From an uncultured Clostridia bacterium (GTDB lineage Bacteria; Bacillota; Clostridia; TANB77; CAG-508): 64,000 nt of DNA. Under the pieces are notes generated by a model. It saw nothing but the letters and a program-made list of their open reading frames with translations. It searched no databases and was not told the origin of the DNA. The stretch is taken from the NCBI GenBank assembly GCA_934149165.1, contig CAKPDY010000003.1:1-64000 (forward strand). The letters are read 5' to 3'. The translations under genes and the position numbers were made by a program. This document shows, piece by piece, positions 1 through 9,187 of this stretch (positions within the stretch are counted from its first letter, which is position 1; each line of letters opens with the position of its first letter).

Positions 1-1281
1 ACTACTACTTGGTGTTATTGTATAACTATTTCCATTTCCATCTTTTACATTTGCATTATAATTTACTATGTCTCCTATTTGTACTACATCTGCTAATTTT
101 TTTGCATTTTCTACTGTTATATCTCCCTGACTTAATGTCTTTGTTTCTACTGCTAGCACAACACCTCTTTTACTATACACATTTCCAGTATAGCTATCTA
201 CTTCTAAACTTCCCTCATCATCTTCTTTTACTGTATATGTATATAACAAGCTTTTTCCATCTGTTCCTACACCACTAAATGTTGTTTCTTGTGCATTTCC
301 TGTTCCAAATCTTATTTTTAGTACAGGTGCTGTTTGTTGTGTTACTGCCACTCTATTTGGTGCTCCATATATTTTGTCTGTATAATTTGCTCTTATTGTT
401 ATTACTTCTCCTGCTGAATATGTTCCACTTGTTGGTGTTACTATTTCTATATTTCCTTGACTTAAACTTTGTTCATTTGGGTCACGTTGTTCACCTATTA
501 CTGTTATTTTCATACTTGTTGTTGTTCCTGATTCTGCTGTATCTATTACATCATTTATTTCTATTATTTTTGTTTCTGTATCTGCTTGATTATTTAGATT
601 ATTTAATATTGCTTCTATTTTTTGTTCAATTGTTAATTCATCTGTTATTCCATTTTCTGTTTTATAACTTTCATATACTGTTTCTGGTTCTATTTGCTTT
701 TTTTGTGCTAAGTTTTGTAAAGCATTTAACATTTTTTCTGTACTGTTTTGCATTTTTTCTACTTTTGTTTTTGTTTCAAAATCCCACTTCCAGTATATGG
801 TTATTTGTTTAGGTATATTTACTTCATCTAATTCTATTCCACCAAATGCTGTTATTTTACCATCTACCAATTCCATTTGTGTTGTATATGTATTATCTGT
901 GTAAAATTTTAAGTTTGTTGGTTTATTTAATGTATCTATGCTTACTTCATAATCTATTGCAATTTCACTTCCACTTCCATCTATTTCTAATATAAATTCA
1001 CCATTTGTTCCAGGTGCTATTTTTCCTTTTGCCACTTGTTCTTCTTTTCCATCTGTTCTTGAATCTGCCAAACTTATTTCTTGTGTTATTTCTTTTCTAT
1101 TTTCCCCTGTTCCAGAATATACCTTAAAACTCCATTTTGCTATTTGTGCTTCCACGGCCTGTTGTATTTGACTTTTATACATTGAATATGCTGTTAAACC
1201 TATTCCGCCTGAAATTACTATTGTAATTATTAATAATATGCCTATTATTTTTCTTTTATTATTACTATTTCTCTTAGACAT
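1..1281 (-). CDS. Secreted or surface protein, TasA/camelysin-like N-terminus (C-terminus off the window)
   Basis: The frame is open from an ATG at 1281 down to base 1, giving at least 427 residues with no stop, so the C-terminus lies outside the window. A strong AGGAGG site precedes the ATG. The N-terminus is Ser/Asn/Lys-rich, followed by one hydrophobic segment (about residues 12-32) and then a WSFKVYSG stretch and a PGTNGEFILEIDGS stretch, the pattern of TasA/CalY-type exported fibre proteins. The rest is Thr- and Gly-rich beta-type sequence with no Cys. The family is inferred from the N-terminal pattern only; a pilin-like or Ig-like surface protein is the alternative. Confidence 0.6.
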   Translation of the reverse strand, partial: MSKRNSNNKRKIIGILLIITIVISGGIGLTAYSMYKSQIQQAVEAQIAKWSFKVYSGTGENRKEITQEISLADSRTDGKEEQVAKGKIAPGTNGEFILEIDGSGSEIAIDYEVSIDTLNKPTNLKFYTDNTYTTQMELVDGKITAFGGIELDEVNIPKQITIYWKWDFETKTKVEKMQNSTEKMLNALQNLAQKKQIEPETVYESYKTENGITDELTIEQKIEAILNNLNNQADTETKIIEINDVIDTAESGTTTSMKITVIGEQRDPNEQSLSQGNIEIVTPTSGTYSAGEVITIRANYTDKIYGAPNRVAVTQQTAPVLKIRFGTGNAQETTFSGVGTDGKSLLYTYTVKEDDEGSLEVDSYTGNVYSKRGVVLAVETKTLSQGDITVENAKKLADVVQIGDIVNYNANVKDGNGNSYTITPSSS

Positions 1282-1601
1282 ACCAACTTCCTCCTTTGTT
1301 TTTTCACTTTGGTTATATTTTTTTCTCCGTTCAAAAATACCATTCCCTATAATTTTATTTTAGCATTATAAGCAACAAAATTCAACATAATTTTCAAAAA
1401 CTATATTACTATTTATTATGATTTAACACTTTTTATTGTATAGTAACTATCATTACTTATTCCATCTGTGTTAAGTAATAATAGTTCTCCACAGATTAAT
1501 TGCAAAAATATTAAATTATAACTAAAAAGCTAAAGCAAAAAAAATCAGTATGCAATTAAAAAATCACACACTGAATAATATAAATCTAAAACTTATGTTA
1601 C
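1282..1601. other. 320-bp gap between topA and the surface gene
   Basis: I see no gene here. It holds the ribosome binding site and presumably the promoter of the surface gene, and an imperfect hairpin at 1445-1486. No strong T-run terminator for topA is visible. Confidence 0.5.
1445..1486. repeat. Imperfect inverted repeat downstream of topA
   Basis: The arms AACTATcATTACTTA and TAAGTAATaATAGTT pair with one mismatch around a 12-base loop. It lies after the topA stop and may act as a transcript-end or stability structure, but there is no U-tract next to it. Confidence 0.4.
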
Positions 1602-1635
1602 CTAAGTAGGAAAACTAAAGCGTCCCTTTTTCCCC
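1560..1635 (-). repeat. Half-copy of the GGGACG repeat family fused to the topA end
   Basis: Read on the minus strand, this carries GGGACGCTTTAGTTTTCC, then ACTTAG and ACATAA. The same order of words occurs in the degenerate inverted repeat at 59660-59790 (GACGTTTTAGTTTT, ACTTAG, ACATAA). I could not find a matching second arm downstream, so this looks like a half-element that now overlaps the topA coding end. Confidence 0.45.
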
Positions 1636-3647
1636 TTTTTTTCATTTTCATTAGGATTCCAAACTTCACCAACTTTTGGTTTATTCCAAGAAATATATTT
1701 ACAACTATCTGGATTATTTTCACAAACATAAAAATTTTTTCTACTTTTAGTCTTCTTAACTATAACTTTTCCACCACAACAAGGGCATGGAACATCTATA
1801 GTTTCTATAATAGGTTTTGTATTTTTACATTCTGGGAAACCTGGGCATGCTAAAAACTTACCATATCTTCCATATTTATATACCATCATTCTGCCACATT
1901 TATCACATGGTACATCTGAAACTTCATCTACCAATACAACATGTTCTAATTCCTTTTCTACTCTTGACAATTCAACAGAAAACGGACCATAAAATTCTTT
2001 TATAACATTTTTCCAATATTCCTTTCCTTCTGCAATTTCATCAAATTCTTCTTCTATTTTAGCAGTAAATTCAACATTTATAATATCCTTAAAATTTTCT
2101 ATTAATAGTTTATTTACTATTTTTCCTAATTCAGTTGGATATAATTGTTTTTTATTTTTTTCAATATATCTTCTTTCTATAATAGTTGTAATTATAGGTG
2201 AATATGTACTTGGTCTACCTATTCCCCTTTCTTCAAGGCTTTTTACAAGTGTTGCTTCTGTATAACGTGCTGGTGGTTCTGTAAAACTTTGTTTTGGTTC
2301 AATCTTCTTCAATTTTAATTCTTGACCTATATTTAACTCTGGTAACATTATATTTTCACTATCTTTTTCATTTTCATTTTCTAGAACTTCTACATATAAT
2401 GTCATAAAACCTTTAAACTTCATTGTTTGACCATTTGCCTTGAAATTGTAATTATTTACCTGTATATCTACACTTGTTGTATCATAAATTGCAGTTGCCA
2501 TTTGGCTTGCTATAAATCTGTTAAAAATTAATTTATATAATTTGTATTGATCTGGTGTTAATGAATCTTTTATTTTTTCTGGTTCAAGTTCTGCATATGT
2601 TGGTCTTATTGCTTCATGGGCATCTTGAGCATTTCCTTTTGTTTTATAATATCTATTTTCATAATATTCTTCACCATAGTTAGATAAAATATATTGTTTT
2701 GCTGATGTTCTTGCTTCTTCAGATATTCTTGTTGAGTCTGTTCTCATATATGTTATTAAACCAACTGTTCCTTTTTCTGGAACACGAACACCTTCATATA
2801 AAGTTTGAGCAACACTCATTGTTCTTTTTAATGTAAAGTTTAATTTTCTTGATGCTTCCTGTTGCATTGTACTTGTTGTAAATGGTGGTGCTGGATTTTT
2901 CTTTTTTTCTGATTTTTTTATATCTTTTACAATATATTTGCCATTTTCTATGTTTTTTAGTATTTCATCTACTTGTTCTTTTGAATGTATATCAACTTTT
3001 TTATTATCTTTACCATAAAATTTAGCCTGAAATGTTTTTTTGGCTTCTGTACTTTTAAGGTTAGCATATATATTCCAATACTCTTCTGGTATAAATTTTT
3101 CTATTTCTTCTTCTCTATCTACTATTAATTTAACTGCCACAGACTGTACCCTTCCAGCTGATAACCCTCTTTTTACTTTTTTCCATAAAAGTGGACTTAT
3201 TTTGTATCCCACTATTCTATCTAAAACTCTTCTTGCTTGTTGGGCATCTGTTAAATTTTTGTCTATTTTTCTTGGATTTTTCATGGAATTTTTAACAGTT
3301 TCTTTTGTTATTTCATTAAAAGTAACCCTACATACACTATCTTCTGGAATTTCTAAAATATGTGCTAAATGCCATGCAATTGCTTCACCTTCACGGTCAG
3401 GGTCAGTTGCAAGATATACTTTTTTTGCAGATTTAGCCTCTTTTTTCAATTGTTTTATTAAATCTCCTTTTCCACGTATATTAATATATTCAGGTTCAAA
3501 GTTATTTTCCACATTTACTCCCAATTTAGATTTAGGCAAATCTCTAATATGTCCCATTGAAGCTAGTACTTTTGTATTTCCTCCAAGAAATTTTTTTATT
3601 GTATTTGCTTTAGCTGGTGATTCAACAATTAATAATTTGTCAGCCAT
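1602..3647 (-). CDS. topA: DNA topoisomerase I
   Basis: Type IA topoisomerase of 681 residues that relaxes negatively supercoiled DNA through a 5'-phosphotyrosyl intermediate. The Toprim domain is at the N-terminus, with Glu9 in VESPAKA and Asp82/Asp84 in TDPDREGEAIAWH. The catalytic Tyr is in GLITYMRTDSTR near residue 300. Two zinc-ribbon type Cys clusters (CDKCG...CPGFPEC and CPCCGG...C...C) follow near the C-terminus, normal for clostridial TopA. The start has an AGGAG site. The last residues (KKGRFSFPT) and the stop are encoded by sequence matching one arm of the GGGACG repeat family found elsewhere in the window, so the native end may have been replaced. Confidence 0.97.
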   Translation of the reverse strand: MADKLLIVESPAKANTIKKFLGGNTKVLASMGHIRDLPKSKLGVNVENNFEPEYINIRGKGDLIKQLKKEAKSAKKVYLATDPDREGEAIAWHLAHILEIPEDSVCRVTFNEITKETVKNSMKNPRKIDKNLTDAQQARRVLDRIVGYKISPLLWKKVKRGLSAGRVQSVAVKLIVDREEEIEKFIPEEYWNIYANLKSTEAKKTFQAKFYGKDNKKVDIHSKEQVDEILKNIENGKYIVKDIKKSEKKKNPAPPFTTSTMQQEASRKLNFTLKRTMSVAQTLYEGVRVPEKGTVGLITYMRTDSTRISEEARTSAKQYILSNYGEEYYENRYYKTKGNAQDAHEAIRPTYAELEPEKIKDSLTPDQYKLYKLIFNRFIASQMATAIYDTTSVDIQVNNYNFKANGQTMKFKGFMTLYVEVLENENEKDSENIMLPELNIGQELKLKKIEPKQSFTEPPARYTEATLVKSLEERGIGRPSTYSPIITTIIERRYIEKNKKQLYPTELGKIVNKLLIENFKDIINVEFTAKIEEEFDEIAEGKEYWKNVIKEFYGPFSVELSRVEKELEHVVLVDEVSDVPCDKCGRMMVYKYGRYGKFLACPGFPECKNTKPIIETIDVPCPCCGGKVIVKKTKSRKNFYVCENNPDSCKYISWNKPKVGEVWNPNENEKKGKKGRFSFPT

Positions 3648-3760
3648 GTAATATTCTCCTTTTCTTTTTTTATTTTTCTATTCTAGTCCATATTATATAT
3701 TTTTTCAAGTGTTATATGAAATTTTTATTATTATTGTATTACACTTTTTTATAACAATTT

Positions 3761-4129
3761 CTAAAATGCATTAAAAATATGATTAATCTTATAAATTCCA
3801 TTATAAAACACAACTTCAACAACGTCAATTCTTATATAAATATTTTCCATTTTTTTACAATATAGATAATATTTAATACTATTAATAATATGTACTTGTT
3901 TTCTTTTATTCACCGCTTCTGAAGGAATTCCATAATTAAAACTTGTTCTAGTTTTAACTTCAATAAACACCAGCTCTTTTTTATTTATATCATATGCAAT
4001 TATATCAAGTTCACCCTGTATGCATTTGAAATTTCTGTCTATAATATTATAATTGTTTTTCTCTAAATAATTACATACAAGTTTTTCACCAGTTTTTCCA
4101 ATCATTTGTTTTTCATACATATAGTTCAT
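3761..4129 (-). CDS. yraN: YraN family (UPF0102) nuclease-like protein
   Basis: 122-residue protein with the PD-(D/E)XK-type core seen in YraN: GKTGEKLVCNYLE at the N-terminus, then GELDIIAYD and FIEVKTR, giving the acidic residues and Lys of the nuclease-like motif. The biochemical function of the family is not settled. It overlaps the end of dprA, and the dprA-yraN neighbourhood is common in Firmicutes. Several closely spaced ATGs exist (4129, 4120); no strong ribosome binding site picks one, so translation may be coupled to dprA. Confidence 0.88.
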   Translation of the reverse strand: MNYMYEKQMIGKTGEKLVCNYLEKNNYNIIDRNFKCIQGELDIIAYDINKKELVFIEVKTRTSFNYGIPSEAVNKRKQVHIINSIKYYLYCKKMENIYIRIDVVEVVFYNGIYKINHIFNAF

Positions 4130-5034
4130 CTCTTATTTTAAAATTTGTACCCACTTTATTTACTATTAAACCTTTTAATTCCAAAATAGTTAAATGTACA
4201 TTTATTTCTTGAATACTTAAGTTCAACTTATTAACAAGTGTTTCTGAATTTATTACTACATTTTCTTTAATTATAAAATATATATTTTTTGTAATATTGT
4301 CTAAATCTTTTAATTCATTAAATTCTTTTTCTTTAATTATTATTCTTTTTCGTTCTTCTTCATTTTTTTCGTAATTGTAAATTGTATTTTTTAGTCCTAA
4401 TTCATATAATATTTCATCTGCATTTGTTATAAGTTTTGCACCTTTTTTTAACAAATTTATAATTCCTGCACTATTTTTATTTCCAATGCTATTTGGTATG
4501 CAAAATAATTTTCTACCCTGGTTAATGGCAAACTGTGCTGTTATGCTTGTTCCACTTCTATATGTTGCTTCTATAACTAATGTTCCTAAACTTAAACCAC
4601 TAACAATTCTATTTCTTTGTGGGAAATATTCCTTTTTGGCTATTGTATTTGGCTTGTATTCTGATATAACACACCCCCCATTTTCTATTATCTCCTTATA
4701 TAACCCGGATATTTTCACTTGGAAATATTTTATTTAAACCTGAGCCTAATACCGCTATAGTTTTCCCATGGTTTTCTATACATGTCTTATGTGCTATAGT
4801 ATCTATACCCACTGCCATTCCACTAACTATACATATTCCATTTATGGTTAATTGTTTTACTATTTCTTTTGTTACATTTTTTCCATATTGTGTCATATTT
4901 CTTGAGCCAACAACAGTTATTGATGGCATATTTAAAATACTGTAATCACCTTCTACATATAATTCTTTAGGATTATTACTTATTTTTGTTAATAATTCTG
5001 GATATTTTTCACTATTTTCTGTAATTATTTGCAT
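4113..5034 (-). CDS. dprA: DNA processing protein DprA, read through a +1 shift at CGG
   Basis: DprA binds single-stranded DNA and loads RecA during transformation. The ATG at 5034 follows a GAGGTG site. The Rossmann fold is clear (VVGSRN, SGMAVGIDTIAHK, AVLGSGL, FPSEN), and after the shift come LYKEIIENGGCVISEY and RSGTSITA; a winged-helix-like C-terminus completes 306 residues. Codon 110 is an in-frame CGG at 4707-4705. Read as triplets the frame stops three codons later; skipping one base restores the family alignment exactly. The piece from 4696 to 5034 alone lacks half the Rossmann fold. This could be a disabled gene, but the same CGG signature recurs in four other genes. Confidence 0.9.
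4704..4707 (-). other. In-frame CGGG frameshift site in dprA
   Basis: Coding strand reads AAT ATC CGGG TTA TAT AAG. The upstream frame ends at TAA three codons after CGG; the +1 frame continues as LYKEII. The residue at this position is variable in DprA, so it does not tell which amino acid is inserted. Confidence 0.85.
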
Positions 5035-5058
5035 CTATACACCTCTTTTTTCATAATA

Positions 5059-6587
5059 TTAGTTTCCAATTTTTTTATCTAAACTTCTATATTGAATTGC
5101 TTCAAGTAAATGTGAATTTAATATATATTTACTTTCATCTAAATCTGCAATTGTTCTTGCAACTTTTAATATTCTATTATATGCCCTTGCACTTAATCCT
5201 AGTTTTTGAAATGATTTTTTTAAAATATCTTTTCCACTTTTATCTAAACAACAAAATTCTTCTATAAGTTTTGGTGTTAATTCTGAATTAGAATAAATTC
5301 CTAAATTTTTATATCTATTTTTTTGTATGTTTCTTGCTTTATTAACTCTTTGTTTTATTGTTTCTGAATTTTCTTCTTTAATATTAGAATCTAAATTTTC
5401 ATATTTTATTGGATTTACCTCCACTTGAATGTCTATTCTATCTAATAAAGGTCCACTTATTTTTCCTAAGTATTTTTTTATGCTTTCTTCAGTACATGTA
5501 CATTCTTTATTTGAACCATAAAACCCACATGGGCATGGATTCATACTTGCAACAAGCATAAATTTACATGGATATGTTGATATTTGTGCAACCCTTCCAA
5601 TGGTTACCTCCCCATCTTCTAATGGTCCTCTTAATACTTCTAAGGTATTTCTATTAAATTCTGGCAATTCATCTAAAAATAATACACCATAATGTGATAA
5701 ACTGATTTCTCCTGGTTTAGGGTATTTTCCCCCTCCTACTAAAGATGCTGGTGAGATAGTATGATGCGGACATCTAAATGGTCTTTTATTAATTATTGGT
5801 CTTTTTTCTGAAAGTTTTCCAGCAATACTATGAATTTTTGTTATTTCTAGCGATTCTTCAAAACTTAAATCTGGAAGTATTGTTGGTATTCTTTTAGCTA
5901 TCATTGTTTTTCCTGAACCGCGGATTTCCTATCATAAGTATGTTATGTGCACCGACTTGCTGCAACTTCTATTGCTCTTTTTATATTATGTTGTCCTTTT
6001 ACTTCTGCAAAATCTATATTATTATTTATATTTTCTACATATAAATCTTCAAATTCTATATTTTCAAAATTTATTTCTATTTTATTATTTAAATATTCTA
6101 CAGTTTCACACAAACTACTTACTGGTATTATTTGTATGCCTTTTACTATGCCTGCTTCTTTTGCATTTTCCTGTGGTAATACTACTTTTTTTATTCCTAA
6201 TTTTTTTAATTCTATGCACATTGGTAATATTCCATTTATTTTATTTACTTTGCCATCTAATGATAGTTCTCCTAAAAAAGCAATATTATTAGTATTTGTA
6301 GATATAAATTCATTTGCACTTAATATTCCAATTGCTATTGGTAAGTCATATATTGAACCTTCTTTTCTTTTTGTTGCTGGTGCTAAATTTACTAGTATTT
6401 TTCTACTATATAAATTAAATCCTGAATTTTTTATTGCAACTTTTACTCTTTCTTTAGATTCTCTTATTGATGTATCTGGGAGCCCTACTATTTCAAAACA
6501 TGGGAGCCCTGCTGATACATCTACTTGAACATCAATTAAATAGCCATTCAAACCAAATAATGACATACTTTTAATTATTGATAACAT
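5059..6587 (-). CDS. comM: ComM/YifB family AAA+ ATPase, read through two +1 shifts at CGG
   Basis: Mg-chelatase-like AAA+ protein; in naturally competent bacteria ComM is a branch-migration helicase. The expected product is 508 residues, matching the family. The N-terminal domain runs to EVAAS at residue 211; then a CGGT, AHNILMIGNP, a second CGGT, and SGKTMIAKRIP. Further motifs are LFLDELPEF (Walker B) and the CxC cluster PCPCGF. The two shifts are 34 bases apart, and the second falls inside the Walker A loop. I place the start at the ATG at 6587 rather than the TTG at 6599, which overlaps the AGGAG site. Without recoding no intact ATPase is made. Confidence 0.9.
5917..5920 (-). other. In-frame CGGT frameshift site 2 in comM, in the Walker A loop
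   Basis: In the frame set by site 1, the coding strand reads GGA AAT CCG CGGT TCA GGA AAA ACA. The family motif is GPPGSGKT, so the four-base unit replaces the fourth residue of the P-loop, which is glycine in the family. Confidence 0.88.
5951..5954 (-). other. In-frame CGGT frameshift site 1 in comM
   Basis: Coding strand reads GCA GCA AGT CGGT GCA CAT AAC. Triplet reading reaches TAA three codons after CGG. The +1 frame gives AHNIL. ComM proteins have AAAGGHN here, so the residue at the four-base site corresponds to a conserved glycine. Confidence 0.88.
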
Positions 6588-6776
6588 TAAAAATATCAAC
6601 TCCTATTATTAATTTTTATTTTTGGATTTTTTGCATTTGAAAAAAAATGCATATAAGATAAAATTTGTTTTTGAATTAATTCTTATTAATATTAAAACAT
6701 ATTTTTGCTAATTTATCAAGTATTTTTGTAATACATATTTCGACAAAAATACACAAAAAATACACAAAACATTCTC

Positions 6777-6805
6777 TTGACTTTTCCAATTCACTAATAT
6801 AAAAT
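6777..6805 (+). promoter_or_regulatory. Sigma-A type promoter of the PASTA penicillin-binding protein
   Basis: TTGACT (6777-6782), 17-base spacer, TAAAAT (6800-6805), about 35 bases before the ATG of the plus-strand gene. Confidence 0.75.
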
Positions 6806-6840
6806 ATTTTAAAATCAACTATATGAAAAGATGGTGAATT

Positions 6841-9126
6841 ATGAATTCAAAAGATAGAAAACATATAAAATACACAACAAATCATACATCAAAAAAGTAT
6901 GAAACTACAGTAAAATATAGTAAACCCAAACGAGTATTATTTTTAGTAACATCATTAATACTTTTACTGGTAATATTAATAGGAAGAATTGCCTGGTTAC
7001 AATTTATTCAAGGTTCTTCTTTGAAAGAAGCAGCTATAAGGCAACAAACCACAAGTCGTATAATTAGCCCAAATAGAGGTTCAATTTACGATTCTACTGG
7101 AAAACCAATTGCAATTAGTGCAAATGTTGATACAGTTACAATTAACCCTAAAAAATTTATAGTAGAAGATTCGGAAGAAAAAACTGTTGAACTTCAAGAA
7201 AAAGTTTCAAAAGCATTTTCAGAAATTTTTGAATTAGATTATAATAATGTTTATTCTAAAGTAACAAGCACAAATTCTGTTCAAACTATAGCAAAAAAGG
7301 TTGAAGAAGATAAAATAGATAAATTAAAAAAATGGATGGAAGAAAATGAAATTTATTCTGGAATTAACATAGATACAGATACTAAACGTTACTATTATTA
7401 TAATAATTTAGCTTCTAATTTGATAGGTTTTTGTGGAGATGATAATCAAGGATTATCTGGAATTGAGTATTACTGGAATTCAACTTTAACTGGAACTCCT
7501 GGTAAAATAACAACTTCACAAAATGCTGCTCAAGATATAATTTCTAATGATAATGAAAATTACATTCCTGCTGAAAATGGAAGTAATATTACATTAACAA
7601 TGGATATAAATATTCAAACAATTGCTGAAAAATATCTAAAACAAGCTGTTATAGATAATGAATGCAAGCGTGGTGGAAATATAATAATAATGGATCCAAG
7701 CACAGGAGATATATTAGCAATGGCATCATACCCAGATTATGACTTAAATTCGCCTTTTACACCTAACAGCACTTTAGAAAAGAATTGGGATTCCTTATCT
7801 TCATCTGCGAAAAGTACTGCTTTACAAGGCATGTGGAAAAACCCAGCTGTTTCAAATACTTATGAACCTGGTTCTGTTTTTAAAGTTTTAGTATCTGCAA
7901 TTGCATTAGAAGAAAATTTAGTTGAAACTGATACTCCTGGCATATTTTCATGTACTGGTACTCAAAATATTTATGGTACTGAAATAGACTGTGCTAAAAA
8001 AAGTGGACATGGTTATCAATCTTTAAGAGAAGCTTTAGAACATTCTTGTAACCCTGCATTTATGCAATTAGGGCAAAAAATAGGTAAAGAAACATTATAC
8101 AAGTATTTTGATGCATTTGGATTATTTACAAAATCTGGAATTGCAACTGCAGGTGAAGCTGTTGGTACATTCCATGATTTAGATAAGGTTGGTCCTGTTG
8201 AACTTGCAACTATTTCATTTGGTCAAAGATTTACCATTACCCCACTTCAAATGATTACTGCAGTTTCTGCTATTGCAAATGATGGAGTTTTAATGCAACC
8301 TAGAATTGTTAAATCTGTTGAAAATACTGATACTGGTATTGTTACAACAATTGAACCAACTGAAGTAAGACAAGTTGTTTCTTCTGAGACCGCAGAAAAG
8401 GTAAGAAGCATGATGGAATCTGTTGTTTTAGAAGGTGGTGGAAAATATGGTCAAGTAGTTGGCTATCGTGTTGGTGGTAAAACAGGAACATCTGAACCTA
8501 CACCTGGAAGAGAAGAAGAAGGTGTTGTTGCATCATTTTTAGCTATAGCTCCTGTTGAAAACACAAAAGTTTCAGTTTTATTAACATTATATGATCCTGC
8601 TGAAAGTAATAATTATGGAGGTCAAATTGCTGCACCTGTTGTATCACAAGTTTTGTCTGAGGTATTACCTTATTTAGAAATACCTTCTAATGATACAACA
8701 ATTACTACAACACCTACAGATAACTATAATAATTTACAAACAACATCATTACCTGATGTTCAAAATAAAACTGTTGAAAATGCTAAATCAATTTTAGAAA
8801 ATGCTGGATTTACTGTAGATACTACAGGAAGTTCAGATGCTACAGTTTCTGAACAAGTTCCAAAGCCTGGTACTTCTTTAATAAAGGGGTCTGTTATAAA
8901 ACTTTATACAAGTAAAAATTCAGATAGAACTTCTGTAACAGTTCCTAATGTTAAAGGATTAACAGCTACAAAAGCTAAAAATACATTACTTACATATAAG
9001 CTGAATGTTAAAATTGTGGGAACTGGTAAGGTAGTTAGTCAAGACCCTATTTCAGGTACTAATGTTGAACAAGGTAGTGTTATTACAATACGACTAGGTG
9101 ATGAACTTGATTCTGGTTCACATTAA
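6841..9126 (+). CDS. Class B penicillin-binding protein with two PASTA domains (SpoVD/FtsI type)
   Basis: 761-residue peptidoglycan transpeptidase. One membrane anchor lies at about residues 31-53, followed by the dimerisation domain (RGSIYDSTGKPIA) and the transpeptidase with the three active-site motifs: SVFK, SCN and KTGT. Two PASTA domains are at the C-terminus (SLPDVQNKTVENAK... and VTVPNVKGLTATKAK...). PASTA-bearing class B enzymes include the division protein FtsI/PbpB and the spore-cortex protein SpoVD; sequence alone does not separate them here. It has its own promoter and stands alone, divergent from comM, with a shared terminator downstream. Confidence 0.92.
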   Translation: MNSKDRKHIKYTTNHTSKKYETTVKYSKPKRVLFLVTSLILLLVILIGRIAWLQFIQGSSLKEAAIRQQTTSRIISPNRGSIYDSTGKPIAISANVDTVTINPKKFIVEDSEEKTVELQEKVSKAFSEIFELDYNNVYSKVTSTNSVQTIAKKVEEDKIDKLKKWMEENEIYSGINIDTDTKRYYYYNNLASNLIGFCGDDNQGLSGIEYYWNSTLTGTPGKITTSQNAAQDIISNDNENYIPAENGSNITLTMDINIQTIAEKYLKQAVIDNECKRGGNIIIMDPSTGDILAMASYPDYDLNSPFTPNSTLEKNWDSLSSSAKSTALQGMWKNPAVSNTYEPGSVFKVLVSAIALEENLVETDTPGIFSCTGTQNIYGTEIDCAKKSGHGYQSLREALEHSCNPAFMQLGQKIGKETLYKYFDAFGLFTKSGIATAGEAVGTFHDLDKVGPVELATISFGQRFTITPLQMITAVSAIANDGVLMQPRIVKSVENTDTGIVTTIEPTEVRQVVSSETAEKVRSMMESVVLEGGGKYGQVVGYRVGGKTGTSEPTPGREEEGVVASFLAIAPVENTKVSVLLTLYDPAESNNYGGQIAAPVVSQVLSEVLPYLEIPSNDTTITTTPTDNYNNLQTTSLPDVQNKTVENAKSILENAGFTVDTTGSSDATVSEQVPKPGTSLIKGSVIKLYTSKNSDRTSVTVPNVKGLTATKAKNTLLTYKLNVKIVGTGKVVSQDPISGTNVEQGSVITIRLGDELDSGSH

Positions 9127-9140
9127 TTTATTTAAATATT

Positions 9141-9187
9141 AAAAGAAAAAATAAGTTACACATTATATGTAACTTATTTTTCTTTTA
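9141..9187. terminator. Bidirectional terminator between convergent genes
   Basis: A long stem, AGAAAAAATAAGTTACA paired with TGTAACTTATTTTTCTTT, with A-tract and T-tract sides that can serve both the plus-strand PBP gene and the minus-strand helicase gene, whose stop lies in it. Confidence 0.85.

Noticed and set aside
9..812. Leu/Phe-rich plus-strand open frames at the left edge
   Set aside because: They are antisense shadows of the Thr/Glu-rich surface protein on the minus strand and have no ribosome binding sites.
4113..5034. dprA as a plain pseudogene or two separate proteins
   Set aside because: The break has the same CGG +1 form as five other sites in conserved genes, and there is no other damage in the gene.
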